From an uncultured Bacteroides sp. (GTDB taxonomy: Bacteria; Bacteroidota; Bacteroidia; Bacteroidales; Bacteroidaceae), in the NCBI RefSeq assembly GCF_963677685.1, contig NZ_OY782186.1, forward strand, positions 1,488,001-1,552,000: 64,000 bases of DNA. Direction: 5' to 3'. The first letter of the stretch is position 1. Each line of letters starts with the position of its first letter. This document shows, piece by piece, positions 26,826-34,811 of this stretch. The notes beneath the pieces were generated by a model. That model ran no database searches and was not told where the DNA came from. It saw nothing but the letters and a program-made list of their open reading frames with translations. The position numbers were made by a program, and so were the translations under genes.

Positions 26826-26847
26826 TTTTGGATTCGTTTTGGATTCG
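26826..26847. repeat. Tandem 11-bp repeat before the integrase start
   Basis: Two adjacent copies of TTTTGGATTCG (reverse strand CGAATCCAAAA), ending 6 bases upstream of the integrase start codon. A further CGAATC occurs near 26,893. Position and phasing fit arm-type integrase binding sites or an operator controlling int. The gap between int and the tRNA (26,848-26,965) holds no gene. Confidence 0.6.
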
Positions 26848-26965
26848 TTCTTATGCCCAAAAGTGGGCAGAAAGACGTTTTTTTTATTCAAATCGAATCT
26901 TTGAGGAAAAGAAGAAAGTGCTCTCTAGCACTGTGTGATCCTAGTTTTAGGCCTTTTTTGAGGTG

Positions 26966-27039
26966 TGGAGAGTATCGGACTCGAACCGATCACCTTAACA
27001 CTGCCAGTGTTACGCTCTAGCCAGATGAGCTAACCCCCC
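26966..27039 (-). tRNA. tRNA-Ala (anticodon GGC)
   Basis: The reverse strand folds as a complete cloverleaf: acceptor stem GGGGGGT / ACTCTCC with discriminator A, D arm GCTC / GAGC, anticodon stem TAACA / TGTTA around loop CTGGCAG (anticodon GGC), and the T arm with GGTTCGAGTCC. CCA is not encoded. Its 3' end faces the integrase, so it is the probable attachment site of the element; the matching repeat would be left of the window. The tRNA itself remains intact. Confidence 0.95.
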
Positions 27040-27137
27040 AATCTATTTATTCTGTCAGACCTCTGTTATTTTCGTCACAAAGCTTATTTGCCCGATTATT
27101 GAGGCTACAAATATATGTATTATTCTGAAATAATTGC

Positions 27138-27145
27138 TAAGTTTG
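27138..27145 (+). promoter_or_regulatory. Candidate -7 box of the DUF4286-ruvC operon
   Basis: TAAGTTTG, a perfect TAnnTTTG match 25 bases before the start at 27,171. A reverse-strand -7 box (TATATTTG, 27,108-27,115) for the tRNA lies close by. Confidence 0.4.
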
Positions 27146-27170
27146 TGGGTATAATTAGATAAAAAGGAAT

Positions 27171-27476
27171 ATGTTAATTTATAATACGACTTACCACGTT
27201 GATGATGAGATTATTGATAACTTTCTTATATGGATAAAAGAATGTTATATCCCTGAAGTAGAAAAGTCCGGCTTGCTTGCGGCACCTCGTCTGTGCCAAG
27301 TGTTGAGTCATCGTGAAGAGAGTGGCTCTTCTTACTCTTTGCAATGGGAAGTGGAAAATTCTGCTTTGCTGCATCAGTGGCATAGAGAACTGGGGGCGAA
27401 GTTAAATGAGGAATTGATACATATCTTTAATAATAGAGTAGTGGGATTTCCTACTCTTATGGAGGTGATGGAGTGA
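27171..27476 (+). CDS. DUF4286 family protein
   Basis: A 101-residue cytosolic protein starting [19 protein letters not shown] with a ferredoxin-like alpha/beta pattern and the conserved-looking segment [18 protein letters not shown]. In Bacteroides it sits beside ruvC, as here, where the two genes overlap by four bases. This conserved pairing marks the return to host core genome after the mobile element. Function is unknown to me; the fold resembles dimeric alpha-beta barrel proteins. Confidence 0.8.
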   Translation: MLIYNTTYHVDDEIIDNFLIWIKECYIPEVEKSGLLAAPRLCQVLSHREESGSSYSLQWEVENSALLHQWHRELGAKLNEELIHIFNNRVVGFPTLMEVME

Positions 27477-28042
27477 TTAAGCCGGTAAAGGAGAAAATTA
27501 TTTTGGGTATCGATCCCGGTACAACGATCATGGGTTATGGGGTGATTAAGATCACCGGAACTAAACCTGAGTTGATAGCCATGGGGGTGATCGACCTACG
27601 AAAATATAAAAGTCATTATTTGAAATTGAGTAAGATCTTTGAGCGGGTTATCGGGGTTATCGAGAGCTACCTGCCTGATGAACTGGCTATCGAGGCTCCT
27701 TTCTTTGGTAAGAATGTGCAGTCGATGCTGAAGCTGGGGAGAGCTCAGGGAGTAGCTATGGCAGCGGCTTTGAGCAGGGATATCCCGATAACAGAATATG
27801 CGCCTCTGAAGATAAAGATGGCGATCACCGGTAAAGGGCAGGCTTCTAAAGAGCAGGTGGCGGATATGCTTCAGCGAATGTTGCATATAGCCAAGGATGA
27901 AATGCCTGTTTTTATGGATGCTACCGATGGCTTAGCAGCGGCTTATTGTCATTTTCTGCAGATGGGGAAGCCTGTGATGGAGAAAGGATATAATGGCTGG
28001 AAGGATTTTATAGCAAAGAATCCTGACAAAGTGAAGAAATAG
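27473..28042 (+). CDS. ruvC: Crossover junction endodeoxyribonuclease RuvC
   Basis: A 189-residue Holliday-junction resolvase that works with RuvAB to finish homologous recombination. Acidic catalytic residues are in their usual contexts: the aspartate in [16 protein letters not shown] at the start, the glutamate in [23 protein letters not shown], and the C-terminal acidic pair in [15 protein letters not shown]. Length is normal. It overlaps the DUF4286 gene by four bases. It is a chromosomal housekeeping gene and no sign of transfer is visible. Confidence 0.96.
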   Translation: MIKPVKEKIILGIDPGTTIMGYGVIKITGTKPELIAMGVIDLRKYKSHYLKLSKIFERVIGVIESYLPDELAIEAPFFGKNVQSMLKLGRAQGVAMAAALSRDIPITEYAPLKIKMAITGKGQASKEQVADMLQRMLHIAKDEMPVFMDATDGLAAAYCHFLQMGKPVMEKGYNGWKDFIAKNPDKVKK

Positions 28043-28168
28043 ACTTAAAGCTTTTGGATAAGATGATGGGTTTAATGATTTAGGGGTTCTCTGAGTGAAA
28101 TGAGAAGTAAAAATGTTTCGCAGGTTGACGGTAGAGTGAGAATATTGGATTTGCAAAAAGAAAGATAA

Positions 28169-30172
28169 ATGAAAATAAAAGGTTCGGTTTTTATAGGTTT
28201 GCTGGCAACGATGCTTATCGCTTGTTCGCCAACGAAAAAGGGGTATTCTTCTTTTGATGAATATCCTGTTCGTCGCGATGGACTCACGGAGATGGAGTAC
28301 TCTCCTGAGGCAGTGAATTTTGCTTTATGGGCACCTACGGCAGATGAGGTACGGCTTATGTTGTTTGATGCCGGCGATGAAGGTCATGCCTACCGCACGA
28401 TACCTCTGAAACCTTTGGAAGATGGAACTTGGCGCATAACGGTTCAAGGAAACCTGTTAGGGAAGTTCTATACATTTAATGTGAAAATTAAGAATAAATG
28501 GCAGGGAGATACTCCCGGAATCAATGCTCATGCGGTTGGGGTCAACGGTAAGCGGGCAGCGATTGTCGATATGCGTGCAACTGATCCTGCGGGATGGTCT
28601 GATGATGTTGACCCTCCTTTGAAATCAGTAGCGGATGTAGTTATCTATGAACTGCACCATAGAGATTTTTCTGTTGCTTCTTCTTCTGGAATAAAGCATA
28701 AAGGGAAGTTTCTAGCCTTGACAGAGCGAGGCACGAAAAGTCCTGATAGTCTTTCTACTGGTATTGATCATCTGGTGGAGTTGGGAGTGACACACGTACA
28801 TCTTCTCCCTTCTTTTGATTTCGCTTCGGTAGATGAAAAATCGCTGAAAGATAAGAAGTATAATTGGGGATATGATCCGGTAAACTATAATGTGCCGGAT
28901 GGTTCGTATGCCACCGACCCTTTTAACCCCACTACACGCATCAAAGAGTTTAAAGAGATGGTGATGGCACTTCATAAAGCAGGGCTAAGGGTGGTGTTAG
29001 ATGTGGTTTACAATCATACGTTTAACGCCGATGAAAGTAGTTTTGAACGTACCGTGCCCGGCTATTTTTATCGACATACTCCTGATGGGAAACTGGCTAA
29101 TGGTTCGGGGTGTGGTAATGAAACAGCCAGTGAACGCCCCATGATGAGAAAATTTATGATCGAGTCTGTGCTCTACTGGATGCGCGAATATCATATTGAT
29201 GGTTTCCGTTTTGATTTGATGGGAGTGCACGATTTGGAAACGATGAACGAGATTCGTCGGGCAGTGAATGCTGTCGATCCTTCTGTGATCATCTATGGAG
29301 AGGGATGGGCTGCACAGGCTCCACAACTGCCTACTGACTCTTTGGCGATGAAGGCTAACGTGTCGAGGATGCCCGGTATTGCCGCTTTCTCTGACGAGTT
29401 GCGCGACGGGCTGCGTGGACCATTTGATAATAATGCCAAAGGTGCTTTTTTAGCCGGTATTGCCGGAAGCGAAGAGAGTGTGAAGTTCGGTTTGGTAGGG
29501 GCTGTAAAACATCCCCAGGTTCATTATGATTCGGTTAATTATAGTAAAGCACCGTGGGCAGCGCAACCTACACAGATGATTAGTTATGTGTCTTGCCACG
29601 ATGATATGTGCCTGGTCGACAGACTGAAAGCGAGTGTGCCTGGTATTACTCCTGAAGAATTAGTCAAACTTGATAAACTGGCTCAGACAGCTGTTTTTAC
29701 TTCCCAAGGAGTGCCGTTTATTTATGCAGGTGAAGAGATGATGCGCACTAAAAAGGGAGTGCATAATAGCTATAAAAGTCCCGATTCAATCAATGCTATT
29801 GATTGGCATCTGAAAGCGGTTCATGCTGATGTGTTTGCTTATTATAAAGGGCTCATTGCTCTCCGTAAAGCACATCCTGCTTTTCGTATGGGTAGTGCGG
29901 ACTTGGTACGTAAACATTTGGAGTTTTTGCCTGTCGAGGGGAATAATATTATTGCTTTCCGACTGAAAGGTCATGCTAATGGCGATGCTTTGAATGATAT
30001 TATCGTTGTGCTTAATGCACGTAAAGAGTTGGCTAAAATAACTGTTCCAAGAGGAAAATATATTGTGTTTTGTAAAAATGGTTTAATTAATGTCAGAGGC
30101 GGTTTAGGTTCTGTCTATGGTCCTGAAATTTATATTCCTGCGCAATCTGCTTTGATTATCGGTCGATATTAA
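28169..30172 (+). CDS. pulA: Type I pullulanase (GH13) lipoprotein
   Basis: A 667-residue enzyme that hydrolyses alpha-1,6 links in pullulan, glycogen or amylopectin branches. It has a lipoprotein signal (lipobox LIAC, cysteine at residue 19), a CBM48-like domain (EAVNFALWAPTADEVRLMLFD) and a GH13 barrel. The pullulanase signature YNWGYDP is present together with regions I (DVVYNHT), II (DGFRFDLMG, nucleophile aspartate), III (IYGEGW, acid/base glutamate) and IV (YVSCHDD). A C-terminal beta domain ends the protein. It follows ruvC with a 126-base gap and converges with the regulator gene. It concerns starch, so it is probably not part of the xylan locus. Surface or periplasmic location follows from the lipoprotein signal. 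Confidence 0.93.
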   Translation: MKIKGSVFIGLLATMLIACSPTKKGYSSFDEYPVRRDGLTEMEYSPEAVNFALWAPTADEVRLMLFDAGDEGHAYRTIPLKPLEDGTWRITVQGNLLGKFYTFNVKIKNKWQGDTPGINAHAVGVNGKRAAIVDMRATDPAGWSDDVDPPLKSVADVVIYELHHRDFSVASSSGIKHKGKFLALTERGTKSPDSLSTGIDHLVELGVTHVHLLPSFDFASVDEKSLKDKKYNWGYDPVNYNVPDGSYATDPFNPTTRIKEFKEMVMALHKAGLRVVLDVVYNHTFNADESSFERTVPGYFYRHTPDGKLANGSGCGNETASERPMMRKFMIESVLYWMREYHIDGFRFDLMGVHDLETMNEIRRAVNAVDPSVIIYGEGWAAQAPQLPTDSLAMKANVSRMPGIAAFSDELRDGLRGPFDNNAKGAFLAGIAGSEESVKFGLVGAVKHPQVHYDSVNYSKAPWAAQPTQMISYVSCHDDMCLVDRLKASVPGITPEELVKLDKLAQTAVFTSQGVPFIYAGEEMMRTKKGVHNSYKSPDSINAIDWHLKAVHADVFAYYKGLIALRKAHPAFRMGSADLVRKHLEFLPVEGNNIIAFRLKGHANGDALNDIIVVLNARKELAKITVPRGKYIVFCKNGLINVRGGLGSVYGPEIYIPAQSALIIGRY

Positions 30173-30256
30173 AGAAAGAATGAGTTAGCTGTGATAAAGT
30201 TAACACGTCTTTTCCTTAAGTGAATACCTCCCTTAAAATGAATGGGTTGCTTTTGC

Positions 30257-30298
30257 AAAGTTAACGGGTTGCTTTTCAGAAAGCAACCCGTTAACTTT
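30257..30298. repeat. Intergenic palindrome with 19-bp perfect stem
   Basis: AAAGTTAACGGGTTGCTTT pairs perfectly with its complement after a four-base loop (TCAG), between the convergent pullulanase and regulator genes. A partial extra copy of GGGTTGCTTTT precedes it (30,244). It can act as a bidirectional terminator. Related words (AAAGCAACCCGTT, GTTAAC) recur in the palindrome at 59,435-59,524, so it may be a dispersed REP-like family. Confidence 0.8.
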
Positions 30299-30310
30299 AA
30301 GCCTCTTTTT

Positions 30311-33300
30311 TTATTCGTTTTTCTCGTTTTCTATCTCTTTATCTCCTGAGTGTGCAGTCTGCTCTTTATATTCTGTAGGCGACATTCCATAAAAATCTTT
30401 GAAGGAATTAGAGAAATGTGGCAAGCTTGCAAACCCTGTGGCATAGGCTACTTCGGAGATGTTTAGGTCTTTCTCTTTGAAGAGAGCGGCAGCTTGTTTT
30501 AGACGAATGCCACGAATAAAATCACGCGCCGATTGGTTGGTAAGCTCTTTGAGTTTGCGGTGCATATGTACTCGGCTCATTCCTGCATTGGCAGCAAGCA
30601 ATTCTACATTTAGTGCCGGATCTGATATGTGCTCATTGATAGTCTTCATGATCTTCTCCATCAGAGCTTCATCAGATGATTTTAGCTGTATTTTTCCGAT
30701 TTTCTCTTCTACTCTTTTTTCGCCTGCATATTTATTCTTTAAACGCTCACGATTACTGATAAGGTTCACAATCGTAGTGCGCAGTAGATCGGTATTGAAC
30801 GGCTTCATGATATACGCATCCGCTCCGGTTTCCAATCCCTCTAAGCGGTCTTCGGGTTTTGCTTTAGCAGTAAGCAGTATAACCGGAATATAATTAACAT
30901 TGATATTTTGCTTTATTTTTCGGCAAAGCGTGATGCCATCCATCTCCGGCATCATGATGTCACTGATTACCAAATCCGGTTTTTCTTTCAATACATACTC
31001 TACTCCTTCACGCCCGTTTACACACTCTGCAATGTGATAATCGTGAGATAATTCATTGCGGATATACTGGCGTATCTCATCATCATCTTCGATAATGAGA
31101 ATGCGGTAATGTGTTTTTGCCTTGGGCTTTACGACTTCTGTCTTTTGAGTCTCCTCTTCTTGGCCAATGAGTTCCGTTTTCTGAAGGTTCAAGGTGTTCT
31201 TTATTGCGATCTCTGAGGATGGATCTTCGAGTTCACTTTTCTGTAGATGCTTGTATCCTAGAGGCAAACGAACGATGAAATCTGTTCCAACTCCGTTCGT
31301 ATGATTCTCTGCTTTAATGGTACCATGATGCAACTCTACAAGAGAGCGTGACAGATGCAATCCGATGCCTGTACCAAAGTTTGATTTGGTCAGATCATTG
31401 TCAATCTGATAAAAGCGTTCGAATATCTGCTTTATTTTATCTTGGTCGATACCTATGCCGGTGTCGGAGACAATAATTTCAAAATAATCTTTCAGAGGAC
31501 CGTTGATACTTTTATCGTGTCCGATGCTAAGTTTTACGGTAATGCTTCCCCCTTCGGGAGTATACTTAAATGCGTTCGAGAGTACATTCAGCAGTACTTT
31601 GTCAAAATTGTTAAGATCTACCCATGCTTTTAGCTCCTTTTTCTGTTGACTGTTGGGTAGAGTAGTAGCATCCTCTTGTTTTTCTTCAGGTAGTTCGGTA
31701 AGGAAATTGAATGTGATGTTCTTTTTTTGAGCCTGATAATCAAACGTATGCATTAGATCGTCTATAAAGCCTACAATATCTGTTTCCCTGAATTTTAGAT
31801 GCATCTGCCCTTTATCCAATTTTCGAATATCCATTAGCTGGTTGATTAACCTCAGGATACGCTGTGCGTTTCGATAAATCATCATATAGGTAGCCTGCTT
31901 TGGAGAATGTTCCGCTATTAATTTCTCTAGCGGACTGATAATCAGTGTCATCGGGGTACGTATCTCATGCGATATGTTGATGAAGAACTGTAATTTTGCT
32001 TCACTGATCTGTTCCTGATGTTCGCGTTTAAGTAGTTCTTGCTTATGATGTATACGAGAAAGAATATACATCGTACACGCATAAACAACAGCAACAAACA
32101 GTATGCTCCATATAGTGATTGCCCACCAGGTTTGATACCATGGAGGAGTAATTAAAATCTTTACTGTACGTATATTAGAGCAATTGTCGTGATCGCAGGC
32201 GCGTACTCTGAACGTATATTTCCCCGGAGCAAGGTTGCTGAAAGTCACCCTGTTAATTCCCGGATGGTTACTGATCCATTCTTTGCCCAATTCATCTATC
32301 TTATACTGATAGCTGATACGTTCGGGATTATTGAATTCGAGTACGGAAAACTCTATGCTAAAAGTATTTTCATTGTATGCCAAGGTAAAATGATTAGCAT
32401 CCATGACAGATGTATCTGTTATCACATTATTCCCCGATTTATCTCCTTTTCTCACAGCATGATTAGCTAAATAAAGCTCTGTGATAATAACTTTTAGTTC
32501 TTTCTTTCGTTCGGTAATCTCCTTAGGGTAGAATGTTGTGATACCACTTGTGCCACCAAAGTAAATCTTACCGCGCTTGTCTTTAAAGAATGCACCACGA
32601 GTAAACTCATTCCCTTGGATGCCATCACATGCATAATAATTGATGAATTTCTTTTCTTTGACTATGAATTTAGATAGCCCCTGATAGGTGCTGATCCATA
32701 TATTATGGTGTTCATCTTCTGCCAATCCGCAGATAACATCACTAGGCAAGCCGTTGGATATGTTGAAAGTCGTTGTATTTAGTGTCTCTTTATCGAAGCA
32801 AGCCAATCCCTCCGAGGTACCTGCCCATATTTTTCCGTCCGTGGTTTCGAGCAGTGTATATACTACATATCTCGGTAGCAGATTATTCTTGTCTTTATAA
32901 TTGATGAAGCTATTTTTTACCGGATCCAAACAAGACAATCCTTTATAAGTTCCGATCCATAACATGCCACGATGATCTTCCATTATACAGTTTACCCAGT
33001 CATTAGGCAATTTATCGATCTTCCAGTCGTCATTTTCGCTTCGGGTAGATTCATAATGAGTCATTTGGTAAGTGCGAAGATTAAGTTTGTAGATTCCGGA
33101 TCCATAAGTCCCTATCCATAAATTCTTATTTTTGTCTTCCGTTATGCAGAGCACCTTTTCATTACCGTTGCCGTCAATCTGGCGCGAAAAGTTGTTGAAA
33201 TACTCACATTTACCGGTACGTTTATCCACTTTAGCCAGTCCGCTGAAATAAGAGCCTATCCATAGATTTTGGTCAGAGTCTTCATAGATACACATGATTG

Positions 33301-34519
33301 TTCCCGGTACTGAATGAGGATTTCCTGCCTGCGGACCGAAATGCTTCAATTGTTCTCCTTCATCATTGATGGCATATAAACCGTCGTTATCCGTTCCTAC
33401 CCATGTAGTTCCCGTTTTGTCGGTGCAAATAGCCATGACGCTACTAGAGCCGATTGTGTTTTTTCGGATGGACTTATAACCGTAGTAGCCAAATTTATTT
33501 TGAGTTCCGGGGATTAATATAATTCCCTTTTGGAAAATGCCAAGCCACAAATTATTGTCTCTATCTTCGATGAGTGAATGAATTTTTGATTTGGAAAAAT
33601 CGAAAGGTGCGGCATTTATTTTACTGTCTTCTATGACGTTTTTCTTTGCATTATACTCTTTGAGCCCTTCTCCGTCTGTTCCGATGAAAAGTTTCTCCTG
33701 TTGGTCTATCATCAGAGTGCGGATGTTTAATAATACATGATTCTTATAGGTGATTGACTCAAATCGGCTGTCTGAATAATAATGTTCGGCAGGTAATCTG
33801 AATAAGCCTCCGGTAAGAGTACCTACATATATATTTCCTTTTTTATCTTCAGTAATGGCATATACGTCTTCGCTAGAAAGCCCTTGAGAGGCTCTGAAAC
33901 ATTGCAAGGTTTTTTTTTCAGGGGAATATCGGAAAAGGCCTTTATCTTCTGAAGCAATCCAGAGATTTTGTTTGCTATCTTCAAAAATGACGTTTAGGAA
34001 GTTGCTATGCATTTTATTAATGAGTTCCCCTTCGGTGTTAAATTCATGCTCTTCCTTACCTTTCTTTAAAGAAATGACCCCTTGTCCGGATGTGGCGATC
34101 CATAAATCTCCGTTTTTACGCTCTATAATAGAGGTGATGTGCGGATTTGTTCGTCCGTCTTCCCTGTGAACACGAATTTCCTTGAAAGAATCAGTAGCAC
34201 GGTCATATAGCTGTAAGCCGCTGATACACCCTATCCAAAATCGATTGAAACTATCTTCAAACAGCGTTCGTACATAGTTGTTTTTCAAACTGGTACTATC
34301 ATTGGGTATGTGCTTATAAATAGAGAAACGCATTCCGTCGAAACGGTTTAGTCCATTCTCCGTGGCAATCCAAATAAATCCTTTTTTATCCTGATATACT
34401 TGATTGATCAGGCTGTTGGATAGTTCTTTGTCAGAAGAGTAAAATTTACCTGTTTGTGCTTTCGTGTGGAAAGGTGATAATAGTATAAAGATTATAATAA
34501 TAAGGATGATCTTTTTCAT
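30311..34519 (-). CDS. Hybrid two-component system regulator of the xylan locus
   Basis: A 1,402-residue one-protein signalling system. Signal peptide (1-21); periplasmic sensor of many beta-propeller repeats (patterns such as NLWIGTYGSGIYKL) to about residue 690; a Y_Y_Y domain (about 690-775); a membrane helix (WWAITIWSILFVAVVYACTMYIL). Then come a histidine kinase with H851 in INISHEIRTPM, an ATPase domain (GTGIGLHLSRSLVELH), a receiver with D1187 in LVISDIMMPEMDG, and a C-terminal AraC-type DNA-binding domain (LLAANAGMSRVHMHRKLKELT). Such proteins bind an oligosaccharide in the periplasm and switch on the neighbouring polysaccharide locus. It diverges from the first xylan operon; phased repeats at 34,668 and 50,923 are its likely targets. 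Confidence 0.96.
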   Translation of the reverse strand: MKKIILIIIIFILLSPFHTKAQTGKFYSSDKELSNSLINQVYQDKKGFIWIATENGLNRFDGMRFSIYKHIPNDSTSLKNNYVRTLFEDSFNRFWIGCISGLQLYDRATDSFKEIRVHREDGRTNPHITSIIERKNGDLWIATSGQGVISLKKGKEEHEFNTEGELINKMHSNFLNVIFEDSKQNLWIASEDKGLFRYSPEKKTLQCFRASQGLSSEDVYAITEDKKGNIYVGTLTGGLFRLPAEHYYSDSRFESITYKNHVLLNIRTLMIDQQEKLFIGTDGEGLKEYNAKKNVIEDSKINAAPFDFSKSKIHSLIEDRDNNLWLGIFQKGIILIPGTQNKFGYYGYKSIRKNTIGSSSVMAICTDKTGTTWVGTDNDGLYAINDEGEQLKHFGPQAGNPHSVPGTIMCIYEDSDQNLWIGSYFSGLAKVDKRTGKCEYFNNFSRQIDGNGNEKVLCITEDKNKNLWIGTYGSGIYKLNLRTYQMTHYESTRSENDDWKIDKLPNDWVNCIMEDHRGMLWIGTYKGLSCLDPVKNSFINYKDKNNLLPRYVVYTLLETTDGKIWAGTSEGLACFDKETLNTTTFNISNGLPSDVICGLAEDEHHNIWISTYQGLSKFIVKEKKFINYYACDGIQGNEFTRGAFFKDKRGKIYFGGTSGITTFYPKEITERKKELKVIITELYLANHAVRKGDKSGNNVITDTSVMDANHFTLAYNENTFSIEFSVLEFNNPERISYQYKIDELGKEWISNHPGINRVTFSNLAPGKYTFRVRACDHDNCSNIRTVKILITPPWYQTWWAITIWSILFVAVVYACTMYILSRIHHKQELLKREHQEQISEAKLQFFINISHEIRTPMTLIISPLEKLIAEHSPKQATYMMIYRNAQRILRLINQLMDIRKLDKGQMHLKFRETDIVGFIDDLMHTFDYQAQKKNITFNFLTELPEEKQEDATTLPNSQQKKELKAWVDLNNFDKVLLNVLSNAFKYTPEGGSITVKLSIGHDKSINGPLKDYFEIIVSDTGIGIDQDKIKQIFERFYQIDNDLTKSNFGTGIGLHLSRSLVELHHGTIKAENHTNGVGTDFIVRLPLGYKHLQKSELEDPSSEIAIKNTLNLQKTELIGQEEETQKTEVVKPKAKTHYRILIIEDDDEIRQYIRNELSHDYHIAECVNGREGVEYVLKEKPDLVISDIMMPEMDGITLCRKIKQNINVNYIPVILLTAKAKPEDRLEGLETGADAYIMKPFNTDLLRTTIVNLISNRERLKNKYAGEKRVEEKIGKIQLKSSDEALMEKIMKTINEHISDPALNVELLAANAGMSRVHMHRKLKELTNQSARDFIRGIRLKQAAALFKEKDLNISEVAYATGFASLPHFSNSFKDFYGMSPTEYKEQTAHSGDKEIENEKNE

Positions 34520-34548
34520 AAAACTGAGATAGCGTTAACTTTGAAACA

Positions 34549-34580
34549 CAAAGATATGTAAATCCTTTATTTATAACGAA
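34549..34580 (-). promoter_or_regulatory. Promoter of the hybrid regulator gene
   Basis: Reverse strand: TTCG at 34,577-34,580 (one mismatch to TTTG), 20-base spacer, TATCTTTG at 34,549-34,556 (perfect -7 box), 29 bases before the start codon. Confidence 0.55.
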
Positions 34581-34667
34581 GAGAAATCTTATTCTTTTAG
34601 CGAAAAAATAGGAATACCTGGTAAAATACCTTCTCATACGATAAATGTTTCACTTTTACCCCTTTAA

Positions 34668-34738
34668 TGTTACGCTGAGAAAAGCTTATGTAACACTAAT
34701 TTCTAAAAATGTAATATTGACGCAACTCTGTGTAACAG
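34668..34738 (+). promoter_or_regulatory. Operator: four half-sites at 21-bp spacing
   Basis: TGTTACGC (34,668), TGTAACAC (34,689), TGTAATAT (34,710) and TGTAACAG (34,731) are spaced exactly 21 bp, two helical turns, so they lie on one DNA face. The last starts 37 bp before the -7 box at 34,768. The same arrangement recurs before the GH115 operon. It is the likely binding site of the AraC domain of the adjacent hybrid regulator. Confidence 0.7.
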
Positions 34739-34767
34739 ATTTATTAATATATATTAGTAGTATTATA

Positions 34768-34775
34768 TACATTTG
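34768..34775 (+). promoter_or_regulatory. -7 box of the first xylan operon
   Basis: TACATTTG, perfect TAnnTTTG. No TTTG lies at the -33 position, as expected for an activator-dependent promoter. The transcript should start near 34,782, so a TTG start at 34,773 for the next gene is excluded. Confidence 0.6.
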
Positions 34776-34811
34776 CCGAACTATGTTAACGCATGTTTAT
34801 TGATGAATATT

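Larger units (their letters stand above)
1..26965. mobile_element. Prophage or prophage-like element (right part), inserted at tRNA-Ala and carrying a Cas13a locus
   Basis: Seen: tail, capsid, portal-like, tail-fibre and lysis genes run to 16,811. A tyrosine integrase at 25,633-26,820 lies directly downstream of the 3' end of a tRNA-Ala gene, and host genes (DUF4286, ruvC) start just beyond the tRNA. A tRNA 3' end next to an integrase is a classical attachment site for temperate phages and islands. Nothing between the lysis genes and the integrase looks like host core DNA; that stretch holds the CRISPR array, cas13a, membrane proteins and an RNA candidate. The simplest reading is one prophage whose cargo zone holds the type VI-A locus. 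The left boundary, early genes, repressor, terminase and second attachment repeat are outside the window, so one element versus two abutting elements cannot be settled here. Confidence 0.75.

Noticed and set aside
34773..34811. TTG start for the first GH43 gene
   Set aside because: The codon lies within the -7 promoter box, upstream of the expected transcript start.
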